NCBI RefSeq assembly: GCF_001427225.1
Contig: NZ_LMFH01000006.1
Span: forward strand, 186,001-250,000
Reading direction: 5' to 3'
Length of the DNA stretch: 64,000 nt
Source of the DNA: Lysobacter sp. Root494
Lineage (GTDB): Bacteria; Pseudomonadota; Gammaproteobacteria; Xanthomonadales; Xanthomonadaceae
In this document: piece after piece, positions 50,725-62,050 of the stretch
Layout: every line of letters starts with the position of its first letter
Numbering within the stretch: the first letter of the stretch is position 1
Notes under the pieces: model-generated
What the model was told of the DNA's origin: nothing
The model's database searches: none
What the model saw: only the letters and a program-made list of their open reading frames with translations
Position numbers and translations under genes: made by a program

Positions 50725-50809
50725 GCGAAAGTGGCGGAATTGGTAGACGCCCTGGATTTAGGTTCCAGTGCCGCAAGGCGTGCGGGTTCGAGTCCCGCCT
50801 TTCGCACCA
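50725..50809 (+). tRNA. tRNA-Leu (TAG)
   Basis: 85 nt with CCA. Acceptor arms GCGAAAG/CTTTCGC pair, loop TTTAGGT gives TAG, and a long variable arm is present. A -10-like TAGAAT lies 14 nt upstream. It is the intact relative of the pseudogene at 35164. Confidence 0.96.
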
Positions 50810-51083
50810 CGCCGCGACGCATCCGGCAGCTCTGATGCCACAACCAGCCCTCGCGAGGCAAGGGGCGACCGCTCCGCGAATCGGCCTTGCCAACGCGGGC
50901 CTACGGTGCAGGCCCCGAAATCGGCTGTTCAATAGCTACAGCTGGCACCAATTCCCGTAATCGGCGAAACTAGCAAGTTCCGCTGGCGGGCCGATTCCTG
51001 GTGCCTTGCCGGTAGCCAACCGTCCAATCCAGCCTTCAAAAACACGCCGCCGGCAGCGACCGCGGCAGCAGGAGTCGTCAGCA

Positions 51084-52385
51084 ATGCAAGCTTCGGTCGA
51101 AACCCTGGGCAACCTCGAACGCCGCGTCACCTTCAGCCTTCCGGCCGACCGCCTGGAAACCGTCGTGAGCGGCCGCCTGCGTGAAATGGCCCGCGGCGCC
51201 AAGATCAAGGGCTTCCGCCCCGGCAAGGTGCCGACTAAGGTGATCGAGCAGCGCTTCGGCCAGCAGGTGCGCGCGGAAGCACTCGACGCATTGCTGCGCG
51301 AAGGTTTCGGCAACGCCGTGCGCGAACATTCGCTGCAGATCGCGGGCAACCCGCGCATCGAACCGGCAAACACCGAGAGCGACGAGCTGGCCTATGTGGC
51401 TACGTTCGAAGTCGTGCCCGATTTCGGCGATATCGACGTCGCCAAGCTCAATGTCACGCGCCACACGGCCGAAGTGACCGAAGGCGACATCGACGCGATG
51501 ATCGACAACCTGCGCCTACAGCGCCGCACCTGGAACCCGGTCGAGCGTGGCGCTCAGGAAGGCGATGCGGTCGAAATCGAAACCTGGTCGCAGGTGAGCG
51601 ACGAACGCGTTCCCGCCGAAGGCACCGAGCGCGGCGCTACCGTGCTGGGTTCGGGCACGATGTTCGCGACAATCGAATCCGCCTTGGCAGGCATGAAGGC
51701 CGGCGATGAGAAGGTCGTCGACGTCGAGTTCCCGGCCGACTGGCGCGTGCCGCAGTTCGCCGGCCGCACCGTACAGGTGAACGTGAAGGCGACGAAGGTC
51801 TCCGAGCCAGTGCTGCCGGAAGTCGACGGCGCATTCATCCGGAGCTTCGGCATCAAGAGCGGCGATCTGGAACAGTTCCGCGCCGACATCCGTTCCAATC
51901 TCGAGCGCGAGCTGAAGGGCGCGCTGATGAGCCGCCTGCGCCGCGAAGTCGGTGAACAACTGATCGCCGCGTACTCGCATGTCGAGATGCCGCCTCGCCT
52001 GGTGGAAGCCGAAGCCCGCAACATGGCCGCGCAGGCGGTCGAACAGGCACGCCGCCAGGGCCAATACATTCCGGAAGTCCCGGCCGACGCTTATCTTGGC
52101 TTCATGGATGCCGCCCGCAAGCGCGTTCTCGTCGGCCTCCTGGTTGGCGAAACCGCCCGCCGCAACGATCTCCGCCTGGATCCGCGCCGCGTCACTGAAA
52201 CCCTGAAGCTGATCGCCTCGACCTACGAAGAGCCGCAGCAGGTGATCGAGCTGTACCGCAACGATGCCCAGCTGATGTCGGGCCTGCAGTCGCGCGTGAT
52301 GGAAGAGCAGGTGATCGACTGGATCGCCGAGCGCGCCCAGCACACCGAACAGGCGCTGTCGTTCAGCGAGGCGATTCGCCAATAA
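51084..52385 (+). CDS. tig: Trigger factor
   Basis: The protein has 433 residues. The ribosome-binding domain has [16 protein letters not shown], the PPIase FKBP-like domain lies at about 160-240, and the helical C-terminal chaperone arms follow. AGGAG lies 9 nt before the ATG, so an upstream in-frame start is rejected. It binds nascent chains at the ribosome exit. It heads the tig-clpP-clpX-lon block. Confidence 0.97.
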   Translation: MQASVETLGNLERRVTFSLPADRLETVVSGRLREMARGAKIKGFRPGKVPTKVIEQRFGQQVRAEALDALLREGFGNAVREHSLQIAGNPRIEPANTESDELAYVATFEVVPDFGDIDVAKLNVTRHTAEVTEGDIDAMIDNLRLQRRTWNPVERGAQEGDAVEIETWSQVSDERVPAEGTERGATVLGSGTMFATIESALAGMKAGDEKVVDVEFPADWRVPQFAGRTVQVNVKATKVSEPVLPEVDGAFIRSFGIKSGDLEQFRADIRSNLERELKGALMSRLRREVGEQLIAAYSHVEMPPRLVEAEARNMAAQAVEQARRQGQYIPEVPADAYLGFMDAARKRVLVGLLVGETARRNDLRLDPRRVTETLKLIASTYEEPQQVIELYRNDAQLMSGLQSRVMEEQVIDWIAERAQHTEQALSFSEAIRQ

Positions 52386-52505
52386 TTCGCCGGTCGATGT
52401 GGTCGAAATGATCCTGCGGGCGCGGCTTCGGTTGCGCCCGAAGCTTTTTCAGGGATCCCCGGGGCTGACTTTCAACAGCCCACATGAAGCTGCCGGCTTC
52501 GGCCA

Positions 52506-52534
52506 CTTGCGTTGGCGCATCATTGGCCCCAACT
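52506..52534 (+). promoter_or_regulatory. Sigma-32-like promoter of clpP
   Basis: CTTGCGT, 14 nt, CCCCAACT resembles the heat-shock consensus CTTGAAA-N11-16-CCCCATNT. It ends 34 nt before the clpP ATG and has the same spacing as the site before lon. Confidence 0.55.
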
Positions 52535-52568
52535 TTCCGACATCGCAGATCGCCAGGTGCCTTACCCC

Positions 52569-53195
52569 ATGGATAACCGAACCCAAGCCCTCAACCTCGT
52601 GCCGATGGTGGTCGAACAGACCAGCCGCGGCGAGCGCGCGTACGACATCTATTCGCGCCTGCTGAAGGAGCGGGTGATCTTCCTGGTGGGACCGATCGAC
52701 GACCACGTCGCCAACGTGATCGTGGCGCAGATGCTGTTCCTCGAGGCCGAAAACCCCGAAAAGGACATCAGCCTGTACATCAACTCGCCGGGTGGCATCG
52801 TCACCGCGGGCATGGCGATCTACGACACCATGCAGTACATCAAGCCGGACGTGAGCACGATCTGCGTCGGCCAGGCGGCCTCGATGGGCGCTTTGCTGCT
52901 GGCGTCGGGTGCGAAGGGCAAGCGTTATGCGCTGCCGAATTCGCGCGTGATGATCCACCAGCCGTTGGGCGGCTTCCAGGGACAGGCCACGGACATCGAC
53001 ATCCATGCCCGCGAGATCCTGACCCTGCGCCAGAGGCTGAACGAAGTGCTCTCCAAGCACACTGGCCAGGCGCTGGAGACCATCGCCCGGGACACCGAGC
53101 GTGACAACTTCAAGAGCGCCGAGGCTGCGCGTGAATACGGCCTGGTCGATCAGGTGCTGGAGCGTCGTCCCGAGGACTCGATCCAGGTCGGCTGA
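52569..53195 (+). CDS. clpP: ATP-dependent Clp protease proteolytic subunit
   Basis: The protein has 208 residues. The catalytic Ser is in [11 protein letters not shown], His in MIHQPLGG, and Asp in the DTERDNF segment. Start at [12 protein letters not shown], with AGGTG about 10 nt upstream; longer in-frame starts lie in the promoter. It forms the 14-mer with ClpX, encoded next. Confidence 0.97.
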   Translation: MDNRTQALNLVPMVVEQTSRGERAYDIYSRLLKERVIFLVGPIDDHVANVIVAQMLFLEAENPEKDISLYINSPGGIVTAGMAIYDTMQYIKPDVSTICVGQAASMGALLLASGAKGKRYALPNSRVMIHQPLGGFQGQATDIDIHAREILTLRQRLNEVLSKHTGQALETIARDTERDNFKSAEAAREYGLVDQVLERRPEDSIQVG

Positions 53196-53344
53196 CGCTT
53201 GAGCCGCCCTGTTGGCGGCGGTCATCGGAAATTGTTGATTTCACTCACGAAACAGCATGGAATCCGGGCTGCAGGCGGCCCGGATCGCTGTGGTATTCTC
53301 GGGCCGCCGGTTGTCCGGCAGCCAGCAACATGTAAGGCAGGGGC

Positions 53345-54628
53345 ATGAGCGACGAACGACAAGGCCGTGGAGACAGCAACAAGATTCTTTATTGCTCGTT
53401 CTGCGGCAAGAGCCAGCACGAAGTACGCAAGCTGATCGCAGGCCCCAGCGTCTTCATCTGCGACGAGTGCGTAGAGCTGTGCAACGACATCATCCGCGAG
53501 GAACTCGAGGAAAAGGCGCAGTCGGCCCGCAGCCACCTGCCCAAGCCGCGCGAAATCCTCGAGGTTCTCGACCAGTACGTGATCGGCCAGCAGCGCGCGA
53601 AGAAGACGCTCGCGGTTGCGGTCTACAACCACTACAAGCGCATCGAGAGCCGGCAGAAGAACGACGACGTCGAACTGGCGAAGTCGAACATCCTGCTGGT
53701 CGGCCCCACCGGCTCGGGCAAGACGCTGCTCGCCGAAACGCTCGCACGTCTGTTGAACGTTCCGTTCACCATGGCCGATGCCACCACGCTGACCGAAGCC
53801 GGCTATGTTGGCGAGGACGTGGAAAACATCATCCAGAAGCTGTTGCAGAAGTGCGACTACGACGTCGACAAGGCGCAGCAGGGCATCGTCTATATCGACG
53901 AGATCGACAAGATCTCGCGCAAGTCCGACAACCCGTCGATCACCCGCGACGTGTCGGGCGAGGGCGTGCAGCAGGCGCTGCTTAAGCTCATCGAAGGCAC
54001 GGTCGCCAGCGTTCCGCCACAGGGCGGCCGCAAGCATCCGCAACAGGAATTCCTGCAGGTCGACACGCGCAACATCCTGTTCATCGTCGGCGGCGCGTTC
54101 GCGGGCCTGGACAAGATCATCCAGCAGCGCAGCACCGAAGCCGGCGGGATTGGCTTCGGCGCCAAGGTGAAGAGCAGCACGCGCAAGACCGATGCGAGCA
54201 AGGTACTGGCGGAAGTCGAGCCGGAAGACCTGATCAAGTTCGGCCTGATCCCGGAGTTCGTCGGTCGCCTGCCGGTCGTCGCGACGCTGGAGGAGTTGGA
54301 CGAAGCCGCACTGGTGACGATCCTTACCGAACCCAAGAACGCCATCACCAAACAGTTCAAGAAGCTGTTCGACATGGAAGGCGTGGAACTGGAGTTCCGT
54401 ACGGACGCGCTCACCGCCATCGCCAAAAAGGCGCTCAAGCGCAAGACCGGCGCGCGCGGTCTGCGCACGATCGTGGAAAGCGTATTGCTGGACACGATGT
54501 ACGACCTGCCTTCACTCGAGAACGTCAGCAAGGTGGTCGTTGACGAGTCGGTGGTCGAGCACAAGTCCGATCCATATCTCATCTACCAGACGCCACCTGC
54601 GCCACCGAAGGTCGCTTCAGCGGAGTGA
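53345..54628 (+). CDS. clpX: ATP-dependent Clp protease ATPase subunit ClpX
   Basis: The protein has 427 residues. The N-terminal C4 zinc domain (CSFC, CDEC) precedes the AAA+ module with Walker [13 protein letters not shown], Walker [10 protein letters not shown] and the pore loop GYVGEDVE. It unfolds substrates and feeds ClpP. The 149-nt gap after clpP contains no gene. Confidence 0.98.
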   Translation: MSDERQGRGDSNKILYCSFCGKSQHEVRKLIAGPSVFICDECVELCNDIIREELEEKAQSARSHLPKPREILEVLDQYVIGQQRAKKTLAVAVYNHYKRIESRQKNDDVELAKSNILLVGPTGSGKTLLAETLARLLNVPFTMADATTLTEAGYVGEDVENIIQKLLQKCDYDVDKAQQGIVYIDEIDKISRKSDNPSITRDVSGEGVQQALLKLIEGTVASVPPQGGRKHPQQEFLQVDTRNILFIVGGAFAGLDKIIQQRSTEAGGIGFGAKVKSSTRKTDASKVLAEVEPEDLIKFGLIPEFVGRLPVVATLEELDEAALVTILTEPKNAITKQFKKLFDMEGVELEFRTDALTAIAKKALKRKTGARGLRTIVESVLLDTMYDLPSLENVSKVVVDESVVEHKSDPYLIYQTPPAPPKVASAE

Positions 54629-54661
54629 AAAAAGGGGCGGCCATTGGCCGCCCTTTCTCTT
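54628..54661 (+). terminator. Terminator after clpX
   Basis: GGGCGGCC-ATT-GGCCGCCC, flanked by an A run and a T-rich tail. Confidence 0.82.
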
Positions 54662-54866
54662 TCCGTGCCTGGTGCCGGCCGCGTCGACCAGACGGACGGC
54701 CGTGATCGTGCGGCTGAGCCGCTCCAGCTCGAAAAGCGGCCGACATGCGACGAGCCAGCCCTTTGTGAATGCGACGGCGTAATCGGTTTCACACTCCTCA
54801 GATCAATTCGTAAATATATGATCTGAATAGCTTATTTCGCAGAAATACGTTGTGTGAACCTTATCG
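54662..54866. other. clpX-lon spacer
   Basis: No gene is seen. The stretch around 54790-54860 is AT-richer than its surroundings and leads into the lon heat-shock-type promoter. Confidence 0.5.
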
Positions 54867-54895
54867 CTTGCATCCTTTCGTCATCAGCCCCATAA
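54867..54895 (+). promoter_or_regulatory. Sigma-32-like promoter of lon
   Basis: CTTGCAT, 14 nt, CCCCATAA closely matches the heat-shock consensus CTTGAAA-N11-16-CCCCATNT, 58 nt before the lon ATG. lon is a classical sigma-32 gene, which supports the reading. Confidence 0.7.
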
Positions 54896-54953
54896 CCGTC
54901 GGAACTGCCGTCCGGGGAAAGCCCGGCCGCCTCACGTACTTGCTGGAGTTGCC

Positions 54954-57392
54954 ATGACTGTTCCTTCCGATCGCGAAACCATGAACCTGCCGGTGTTGCC
55001 GCTGCGGGATGTCGTGGTGTTCCCGCACATGGTGATTCCCCTCTTCGTCGGCCGTGACAAATCGATCCGTGCGCTCGACATCGCGATGGAAGCCGACAAG
55101 CGCATTTTGCTGGTCGCCCAGCGGTCGGCCGAGACCGACGATCCCACGGGCAAGGATCTCTACGAGACCGGCACGCTCGCGCAGGTGCTGCAGCTGTTGA
55201 AGCTGCCGGACGGCACGATCAAGGTGCTGGTCGAAGGCGTGTCGCGCGTCGTCGTCGACCAGGTCGGCGAGAGCAATGGCGCGCTTGCCGGCCATGCGCA
55301 GTCCGTCGATCCCGTCGTGGATCGCGACGAACGCGAACTCGATGCAATTACGCGCTCGCTGATGGGTTTGTTCGAGCAGTACGTCAAGACCAACCGCAAG
55401 CTGCCACCCGAGTTGATGCAGACGCTCTCCGGGATCGACGAGCCGGGCCGCCTTGCGGACACGATCGCCGCGCACCTGGGGGTGCGCCTGAGCGACAAGC
55501 AGAAGCTCCTGGAAACGCACGAGATCGGCGCGCGCCTGGAACAGCTCGTGGGCCTCGTCGATGGCGAGATCGACGTGCAGCAGCTGGAGAAGCGCATCCG
55601 CGGCCGAGTGAAGTCGCAGATGGAGAAGAGCCAGCGCGAGTACTACCTCAACGAGCAGATGAAGGCGATCCAGAAGGAACTCGGCGAGATCGACGAATCA
55701 CCGAACGACATCGACGAGCTCACCCGCAAGATCGCCGAAGCCGGCATGCCCAAGCCGGTGGAAACCAAGGCGCGCAACGAACTCAACAAGCTCAAGCAGA
55801 TGTCGCCGATGTCGGCGGAAGCCGCCGTCGTGCGCAACTACCTGGAGTGGCTGCTGGGCGTGCCGTGGAAGAAGCGCACCAAGATCCGCAAGGACCTGAA
55901 GGCCGCGCAGGACGTCCTCGACGCCGACCACTTCGGCCTGGAAAAGGTGAAGGAGCGCATCCTCGAGTACCTCGCCGTGCAGTCGCGTGTGGCGAAGATG
56001 AAGGGCGCGATTCTGTGTCTCGTCGGCCCGCCGGGCGTCGGCAAGACCTCGCTTGGCCAGTCGATCGCGAAAGCCACGAACCGCAAGTTCGTGCGCATGT
56101 CGCTGGGCGGCGTGCGCGACGAGGCAGAGATCCGCGGCCATCGCCGTACCTATGTCGGTTCGATGCCGGGCCGCATCGTGCAGAACCTCAACAAGATCGG
56201 CAGCAAGAACCCGCTGTTCGTGCTCGACGAGATCGACAAGATGTCGATGGACTTCCGTGGCGATCCGTCGTCGGCCTTGCTGGAAGTGCTCGATCCCGAG
56301 CAGAACACGGCATTCAACGACCACTACCTCGAAGTCGACCTCGATCTTTCCGAGGTCATGTTCGTTGCGACCTCCAACTCGTTGAACATTCCCGGCCCGC
56401 TGCTCGATCGCATGGAAGTGATCCGCATCCCGGGTTACACCGAGGAAGAAAAGCTCAACATCGCCATGCGTTACCTGCTGCCCAAGCAGATCAAGGCGAA
56501 CGGATTGAAAGCCGACGAAATCAAGATCAGCGAAGACGCCGTGCAGGACATCGTGCGCTACTACACGCGCGAATCCGGCGTGCGTAACCTCGAACGCGAG
56601 ATCTCGAAAATCTGCCGCAAGGTGGTGAAGGAGATCGCGCTTGGCGGCCCGGCCAAGGTGAAGAAGAGCGGCAAGGCCAAAGTCGTCCTCATCAACTCCA
56701 AGAACCTCGACAGGTACCTGGGCGTTCGTCGCTTTGATTTCGGCCGTGCCGAGGAACAGAACGAAATTGGTCTCGTCACGGGTCTGGCATGGACCGAAGT
56801 CGGTGGCGATCTGCTCCAGGTCGAAGCCACGCTGGTGCCCGGCAAGGGTCAGTTGCTGCTGACCGGCCAGCTGGGCGACGTCATGAAGGAATCCGCTTCC
56901 GCCGCGCTGTCGGTCGTCCGGGCGCGCACGGAACGGCTGGGCATCGATCTCGATTTCCTGCAGAAGCACGACATCCATGTGCACGTGCCGGAAGGTGCGA
57001 CGCCCAAGGACGGCCCCAGCGCCGGCATCGCGATGGCGACCGCGCTCGTATCGATGCTGACCAAGAATGCGGTCAAGGCCGACGTGGCGATGACGGGAGA
57101 GATCACGCTGCGCGGCAAGGTGCTCGGCATCGGTGGTCTCAAGGAAAAGCTGCTTGCAGCGCTGCGTGGCGGCATCCGCACCGTGATCATTCCCGACGAA
57201 AACAAGAAGGATCTCGCCGACTTGCCCAAGGCAGTGACACAGGGAATGAAGATCATCCCGGCGAAGTGGATCGACGAGGTGCTGGACATCGCACTCGAGC
57301 GACCGGTGACTCCAACACCCGCGATTCCGCCTGGCGAACTGCCGGTGCCCGATGGCGTGCAGGCGGCCACCCAACTCGACGTCAAGCACTAA
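54954..57392 (+). CDS. lon: ATP-dependent protease Lon
   Basis: The protein has 812 residues. In order: N-terminal substrate-binding domain ([16 protein letters not shown]), AAA+ module with Walker [11 protein letters not shown] and Walker B FVLDEIDK, and the C-terminal Ser-Lys protease with catalytic Ser in [12 protein letters not shown]. It degrades damaged and regulatory proteins. Confidence 0.98.
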   Translation: MTVPSDRETMNLPVLPLRDVVVFPHMVIPLFVGRDKSIRALDIAMEADKRILLVAQRSAETDDPTGKDLYETGTLAQVLQLLKLPDGTIKVLVEGVSRVVVDQVGESNGALAGHAQSVDPVVDRDERELDAITRSLMGLFEQYVKTNRKLPPELMQTLSGIDEPGRLADTIAAHLGVRLSDKQKLLETHEIGARLEQLVGLVDGEIDVQQLEKRIRGRVKSQMEKSQREYYLNEQMKAIQKELGEIDESPNDIDELTRKIAEAGMPKPVETKARNELNKLKQMSPMSAEAAVVRNYLEWLLGVPWKKRTKIRKDLKAAQDVLDADHFGLEKVKERILEYLAVQSRVAKMKGAILCLVGPPGVGKTSLGQSIAKATNRKFVRMSLGGVRDEAEIRGHRRTYVGSMPGRIVQNLNKIGSKNPLFVLDEIDKMSMDFRGDPSSALLEVLDPEQNTAFNDHYLEVDLDLSEVMFVATSNSLNIPGPLLDRMEVIRIPGYTEEEKLNIAMRYLLPKQIKANGLKADEIKISEDAVQDIVRYYTRESGVRNLEREISKICRKVVKEIALGGPAKVKKSGKAKVVLINSKNLDRYLGVRRFDFGRAEEQNEIGLVTGLAWTEVGGDLLQVEATLVPGKGQLLLTGQLGDVMKESASAALSVVRARTERLGIDLDFLQKHDIHVHVPEGATPKDGPSAGIAMATALVSMLTKNAVKADVAMTGEITLRGKVLGIGGLKEKLLAALRGGIRTVIIPDENKKDLADLPKAVTQGMKIIPAKWIDEVLDIALERPVTPTPAIPPGELPVPDGVQAATQLDVKH

Positions 57393-57615
57393 GAGGCAGG
57401 CGTTTAATTGCGGTAAGCACCCATTTCATCCTGAAAGCCGCGCCAATACTGGCTTTCAGGGTTGCGGGTGTGGCGATCGCACTGGTATAACGACGCCAGC
57501 CGCAATGCTGCTACAGCCAGCGCAATAAGCGGTCCACTCGATCGGGGAGCTCTTCGAACAGTCGCTGCCCGGTTTCTGTACACCGCGGCGTCCGCCGCAC
57601 ATGGAGTCCATACGA

Positions 57616-57888
57616 ATGAACAAGGGCGAATTTGTTAGCGCCGTCGCTGACGCTGCCGAACTTTCCAAGGCCGACGCCGCCAAGGCTGTCGATGCCGCGA
57701 TCAGCGTTATCACCAAGGCGCTGAAGAAGGGCGATGCCGTCACCCTCGTGGGCTTCGGTACCTTCCAGGTGCGCGAGCGCGCCGCTCGCGAAGGCCGCAA
57801 TCCGAAGACCGGCGAAACGATCAAGATCCAGAAGTCGAAGAATCCTTCGTTCAAGGCCGGCAAGGCACTGAAGGATGCGGTCAACTGA
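57616..57888 (+). CDS. hupB: DNA-binding protein HU-beta
   Basis: The protein has 90 residues. [20 protein letters not shown] opens it, and [20 protein letters not shown] with [12 protein letters not shown] is the DNA-bending arm. GGAG lies 9 nt before the ATG. It follows lon as in many proteobacteria. Confidence 0.97.
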   Translation: MNKGEFVSAVADAAELSKADAAKAVDAAISVITKALKKGDAVTLVGFGTFQVRERAAREGRNPKTGETIKIQKSKNPSFKAGKALKDAVN

Positions 57889-57914
57889 TCGACGCCTTAC
57901 GCGTCAGCAACGAG

Positions 57915-57939
57915 AAGCCCGGCGAATGCCGGGTTTTTT
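57915..57939 (+). terminator. Terminator after hupB
   Basis: CCCGGC-GAAT-GCCGGG followed by six T residues. Confidence 0.85.
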
Positions 57940-58052
57940 GTTGTACCGGCGAACGCTAAACATTGTTCGCATGCTGCGCGGAGCCGCTGATGGTGCGTCT
58001 CTCGGCTGCGAGTATGTCGGGACACTTCCACCTGCGTTATCATTTCGCGGTC

Positions 58053-58127
58053 GGGTGCTTAGCTCAGCGGTAGAGCGTCTCCCTTACAAGGAGAGGGTCG
58101 GGGGTTCGAAACCCTCAGCACCCACCA
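58053..58127 (+). tRNA. tRNA-Val (TAC)
   Basis: 75 nt with CCA. Acceptor arms GGGTGCT/AGCACCC pair, and loop CTTACAA gives anticodon TAC. Confidence 0.96.
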
Positions 58128-58195
58128 GGTAGGAAATTACGAATCGGGGTGTTGCGCAGTTTGGTTCCGGTCTGTATGATTTTCCGTCTCAGCGC

Positions 58196-58272
58196 GGAGT
58201 GGTAGTTCAGTCGGTTAGAATGCTGGCCTGTCACGCCGGAGGTCGCGGGTTCGAGTCCCGTCCACTCCGCCA
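58196..58272 (+). tRNA. tRNA-Asp (GTC)
   Basis: 77 nt with CCA. Acceptor arms GGAGTGG/CCACTCC pair, and loop CTGTCAC gives GTC. The body is nearly the E. coli tRNA-Asp. Confidence 0.96.
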
Positions 58273-58280
58273 TTTTTTCC

Positions 58281-58315
58281 AGAACGCCCGCAGAAATGCG
58301 GGCGTTCTGCTTTTC
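58281..58315 (+). terminator. Terminator after tRNA-Asp
   Basis: AGAACGCCCGCA-GAAA-TGCGGGCGTTCT followed by GCTTTTC. Confidence 0.82.
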
Positions 58316-58471
58316 AGCTGTTGAAGAAATTTCTTCATTGCCTGCCTCCGCGAATTCGTCCGCGGGCACGGACAATGCACTGGCTGCCGCCGGGCGCGCC
58401 ACGGCGCTCGACGGAAGGTCAAGACCGGCCCTACACTGCGCGGCTACGTTATCGCCCTGACCGGTTATCCC

Positions 58472-60448
58472 ATGCTGCAAGCCATTCGCGAAAAAACCTC
58501 GGGCTGGATCGCCACCGTGATCCTCGGCTTCCTTGCGTTGTTGCTGGTCCCATTCGGCATCAGCCAGTACGAGGTCCAGCGCACGAATGATTTCGTCGCG
58601 CGCATCGACGCACCGCCCGCATGGTGGCCGTCCGCGCCGTCGTGGTGGCCCGTGTCGGCATTGTGGGAACACGAAGAGATCAGCCGCGAGGATTTCCGCG
58701 GCGCCTTCGAGCGCGCCCGCATGCAGCAGCGCCAGCAGCAGGGCGAAACCTTCGATGCCAAGGCATTCGAAACCGCCGAGAACAAGCTGCAGATCCTCGA
58801 CCAGCTGGTCAACCAGCGCGTGCAGAAGCTCGCCGCCCGTTCTGCCGGCGTAAGCGTCAGCGACGCGATGGTGCAGAAGGAAGTGATGAACATTCCCGCC
58901 TTCCAGGTGGAAGGGAAGTTCAACTACGACCGCTACCGCCTCGCGTTGTCGTCGCAAGTCCCCGCGCAGAGCGAAAAGCAGTTCGAAACGATGGTCCGCC
59001 AGACGCTCGAAGAGTCGCTGGTCAACAGCGCCATCGGCGAAAGCAGTTTCTACACGGCGGGCGAAACCGATCGCCTGCTCAAGCTGATGTTCGAGACGCG
59101 CGACGCCAGCGTGCTCATGCTGCCGCCGCCCCCGCCGGACACGGCGCCGGTGAGCGATGCTGAAATCAAGAAGTGGTACGACACACACGCCGCCAATTAC
59201 CGCGCGCCGGAAACCGTGTCGCTCGAATACGTCGAGATCAATGCCGCCGACCTGCAGGTGCCCGCTCCCGACGAAGCCGCGTTGCGCGCGCGCTACGAGC
59301 AGGAAAAGAAACAGTTCACGCAGCAGGAACAGCGCCTGGCTTCGCACATCCTGATCCAGGTGGACGAAAACGTCGACGCAGCGAAGCAGAAGGCCGCTGA
59401 AGCCAAGGCTCGCCAGATCCATGCGCAGGCTACCGCGCCGGGTGCCGACTTCGCCGCGCTCGCGCGTGCCAACAGCGACGATCCGGGTTCGAAGGACAGC
59501 GGCGGCGACCTGGGCTGGAACGCCAAGGGCGTGATGGTTCCGGAATTCGACAAGGTGCTGTTCGAACTGAAGCCCGGCGAGATCAGCCAGCCGGTGAAGA
59601 CGAGTTTCGGCTGGCACATCATCCAGTTGCGTGAAGTGAAGGGCGCGCAGCAGCAGGACTTCGAAGCCGTGCGCGAGCAGTTGCTGCGCGAGGAAAGCGA
59701 AGGCGCCCGCGAGCGCGCCTTCAACGAACTCAGCGGCAAGCTGGTGGACGCAGTGTTGAAGAACCCGACGTCGCTGGCATCCGCCGCGCGCGAGATGAGC
59801 CTCCCGGTGCACACGCTCGGTCCGGTTGCACGCAAGGCGAACGAAGGCATCCTCGCGAACGCCGCCGTGAAGCGGCAGGCATTCGATGAGGCCCGCATCC
59901 AGGACGGCACCGTCAGCGATCCGATCGAAGTCGGTCCGAACCACAGCGTGTTGCTGCGCGTGACCGCGCACACGCCGGAACGCGCGCAGCCGCTTGTGCA
60001 GGTTCGCGAGCAAGTCACTGCTGCCGTGCGTGCGGATCGCGCGCGCAAGGCCGGCGAGAAAGAAGCCGACGCGTTGCTCGCGCGCCTGCGTGTAGGCGAA
60101 ACGCTGGCGCAGATCGCGGCGTCGAAGAACCTGCCGCCGCCGAACGTGATCCCGGGCGTGCAGCGCGGCATGCCGGTACCGGATCCAGTGGTTTCGGAAG
60201 CGATCTTTGCGGCGGGCGTTCCGGCCGAAGGCAAGGTGACGCCGGGCAAGGCCGTCATGCCGGATGGCACCGCCGTGCTGTTCACCGTCGACAAGGTAAA
60301 GCCGGGCGACGTGGCCGCGATGCCGGCGGCGCAGCGCGACCGGATGCGCGACCAGTTGTCGCGAGTCGCAGCCGAGGAAGAACTGCTGGGCCTCGTGCAA
60401 TCGTTGCGCAAGCGCATGAAGGTCAAGATTGCCGAAGAGAATCTCTGA
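58472..60448 (+). CDS. ppiD: Peptidyl-prolyl isomerase D (inner-membrane chaperone)
   Basis: The protein has 658 residues. One N-terminal TM (VILGFLALLLVPFGISQY) anchors it, then a SurA-like chaperone domain, a parvulin domain (about 285-400, with RLASHILIQV, GGDLGWNAKGVMVPEFDKV and SFGWHIIQLREV) and a C-terminal parvulin-like part. It helps folding of outer-membrane and secreted proteins in the periplasm. A strong terminator follows. Confidence 0.94.
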   Translation: MLQAIREKTSGWIATVILGFLALLLVPFGISQYEVQRTNDFVARIDAPPAWWPSAPSWWPVSALWEHEEISREDFRGAFERARMQQRQQQGETFDAKAFETAENKLQILDQLVNQRVQKLAARSAGVSVSDAMVQKEVMNIPAFQVEGKFNYDRYRLALSSQVPAQSEKQFETMVRQTLEESLVNSAIGESSFYTAGETDRLLKLMFETRDASVLMLPPPPPDTAPVSDAEIKKWYDTHAANYRAPETVSLEYVEINAADLQVPAPDEAALRARYEQEKKQFTQQEQRLASHILIQVDENVDAAKQKAAEAKARQIHAQATAPGADFAALARANSDDPGSKDSGGDLGWNAKGVMVPEFDKVLFELKPGEISQPVKTSFGWHIIQLREVKGAQQQDFEAVREQLLREESEGARERAFNELSGKLVDAVLKNPTSLASAAREMSLPVHTLGPVARKANEGILANAAVKRQAFDEARIQDGTVSDPIEVGPNHSVLLRVTAHTPERAQPLVQVREQVTAAVRADRARKAGEKEADALLARLRVGETLAQIAASKNLPPPNVIPGVQRGMPVPDPVVSEAIFAAGVPAEGKVTPGKAVMPDGTAVLFTVDKVKPGDVAAMPAAQRDRMRDQLSRVAAEEELLGLVQSLRKRMKVKIAEENL

Positions 60449-60470
60449 TCGGAGCGCGGCACCCGCGTAG

Positions 60471-60502
60471 AAAAAAGGCCCGGCATTGCCGGGCTTTTTT
60501 TT
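60471..60502 (+). terminator. Terminator after ppiD
   Basis: GCCCGGC-ATT-GCCGGGC with an A run before and eight T residues after. Confidence 0.86.
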
Positions 60503-60630
60503 CGCAGGTTGTGCACATTGCGAAAACGCCGTGAAAAATTGGCTTGCTGGTTTCGGACGAGAGTGGCTCTCGAATCAGCGACGCGATGAAACCATGGTGG
60601 GCGCGGGAATCATCCCCAAGGAGAACCGCC

Positions 60631-61098
60631 ATGAAGACTCATCATTCCCGCCTTCGTCTGCTGCCGCTCGCATTGGCGTCGCTGGCTGCTCTGGCCTTCG
60701 CGACTCCCGCCTTCGCCGAGGATCCCGCTGGCTGCGCCCGTCAGTTCGAAGTAGCGCAGCGCGTCGACATGGAATCGTTCCGCGACTACGACCTGGAAAC
60801 CTGGCTGGCCGGGCATGACCCGCGCGCCGTAACGGTATTCGCCAGCGGTGCGAAAAGAATCGGAATCGATGCCATCGAGCAGGCGCTCGCTTCGCATTTC
60901 GCCAATCGCGAAGCGGTGTGGAGCTGGACCGAACTGTATCGGGTGGTCGACGGCTGCCGTTCCGCGTTCATCCTATACGACACCGTGTACGAGATCCCGC
61001 GGATCGGCTTTCGCCAGCATGCACTGACGAGCGTCACCTATGCGCACGACGGCAACAAATGGCTATCGATCGGCGACCAGGGAACGCTGCTGCCCTGA
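60631..61098 (+). CDS. Small secreted NTF2-like protein
   Basis: The protein has 155 residues. A signal peptide (about 1-29, ending PAFAED) is followed by an NTF2/SnoaL-like alpha-beta fold with RDYDLETWLAGHDPRAVTVF and a IEQALASHFANREAVWSW helix. AAGGAG lies just before the ATG. Two cysteines could form a disulfide. The function is unknown; the fold often serves small-molecule binding. Confidence 0.75.
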   Translation: MKTHHSRLRLLPLALASLAALAFATPAFAEDPAGCARQFEVAQRVDMESFRDYDLETWLAGHDPRAVTVFASGAKRIGIDAIEQALASHFANREAVWSWTELYRVVDGCRSAFILYDTVYEIPRIGFRQHALTSVTYAHDGNKWLSIGDQGTLLP

Positions 61099-61111
61099 GC
61101 AGTTGACGGCA

Positions 61112-61149
61112 CGAAGCATGCGCGGAAATCCGCGCATGCTTCGTTTCGC
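61112..61149. terminator. Terminator between convergent genes
   Basis: CGAAGCATGCGCGGA and TCCGCGCATGCTTCG form a 15-bp perfect stem with an AA centre, followed by TTTCG. It separates the NTF2-like gene and fabI. Confidence 0.78.
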
Positions 61150-61158
61150 ACCAGTGCA

Positions 61159-61956
61159 TCACTCGTCGGTATTGAGTCCGGTCATGCCGAGGATGTTGTA
61201 GCCCGAATCGACGTAGGTCACTTCGCCGGTAACGCCGGCCGCCAGGTCCGAGCACAGGAATGCAGCGACGTTGCCGACCTGTTCGATGGTGACGGTGCGG
61301 CGAAGAGGAGCGTTCTCCTCGACGTGGCCGAGGATCTTGCGGAAGCCGGCGATGCCTGCTGCGGCGAGCGTCTTGATGGGCCCGGCGGAGATCGCGTTGA
61401 CGCGCGTGCCTTCCGGGCCGAGGTTGTAGGCGAGGTAGCGCACGGTCGCTTCCAGGCTCGCCTTGGCCACGCCCATCACGTTGTAGCCCTGCAGTGCGCG
61501 TTCGGCGCCGAGATAGCTCAACGTGACGATCGAACCATTGCGGCCCTGCATCTGCGGGCGGGCCGCCTTGGCCATCGCCGCCAGCGAGTAGGCGGAAATA
61601 TCGTGCGCGATGGAGAAGTTTTCGCGGGTCAGGCCGTCGAGGAACTGGCCAGCGATCGCTTCGCGCGGCGCGTAGGCGATCGCGTGCACAAGGATGTCGA
61701 AGCCGTCGGTCCAGTGCTTGCCCAGTTCGCTGAAGCAGTTCGCGATCTGTTCGTCGCTGGTGACATCCAGCGGGATGACGATGTTGCTGCCGTACTCTTC
61801 CGCAGCCTTTTCGACGCGCGACTTGAGCTTGTCAGTCTGGTAAGTGAAAGCCAGCTGCGCACCTTCGCGGTGCATGGCTTCGGCGATGCCGCTGGCGATC
61901 GAACGCTCGCTGGCGATGCCGGTGATCAGTGCGCGCTTGCCTTGCAGGAAACCCAT
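61159..61956 (-). CDS. fabI: Enoyl-[acyl-carrier-protein] reductase FabI
   Basis: The protein has 265 residues. SDR-type fold with the FabI-specific [20 protein letters not shown] at the cofactor site and the Tyr-x6-Lys active site in [15 protein letters not shown]. It reduces enoyl-ACP with NADH in the last step of fatty-acid elongation and is the target of triclosan-type inhibitors. The 94-nt upstream gap holds its promoter. Confidence 0.95.
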   Translation of the reverse strand: MGFLQGKRALITGIASERSIASGIAEAMHREGAQLAFTYQTDKLKSRVEKAAEEYGSNIVIPLDVTSDEQIANCFSELGKHWTDGFDILVHAIAYAPREAIAGQFLDGLTRENFSIAHDISAYSLAAMAKAARPQMQGRNGSIVTLSYLGAERALQGYNVMGVAKASLEATVRYLAYNLGPEGTRVNAISAGPIKTLAAAGIAGFRKILGHVEENAPLRRTVTIEQVGNVAAFLCSDLAAGVTGEVTYVDSGYNILGMTGLNTDE

Positions 61957-62050
61957 GACTCGTCCTCGTGGTTGGCCGCGTGGGGCGGCTGAGCAAAGGC
62001 TCTAGTGTAGCGGAGGGTCCGGGGCGGCAAGGAGCGGAGCTGCGACTCCG

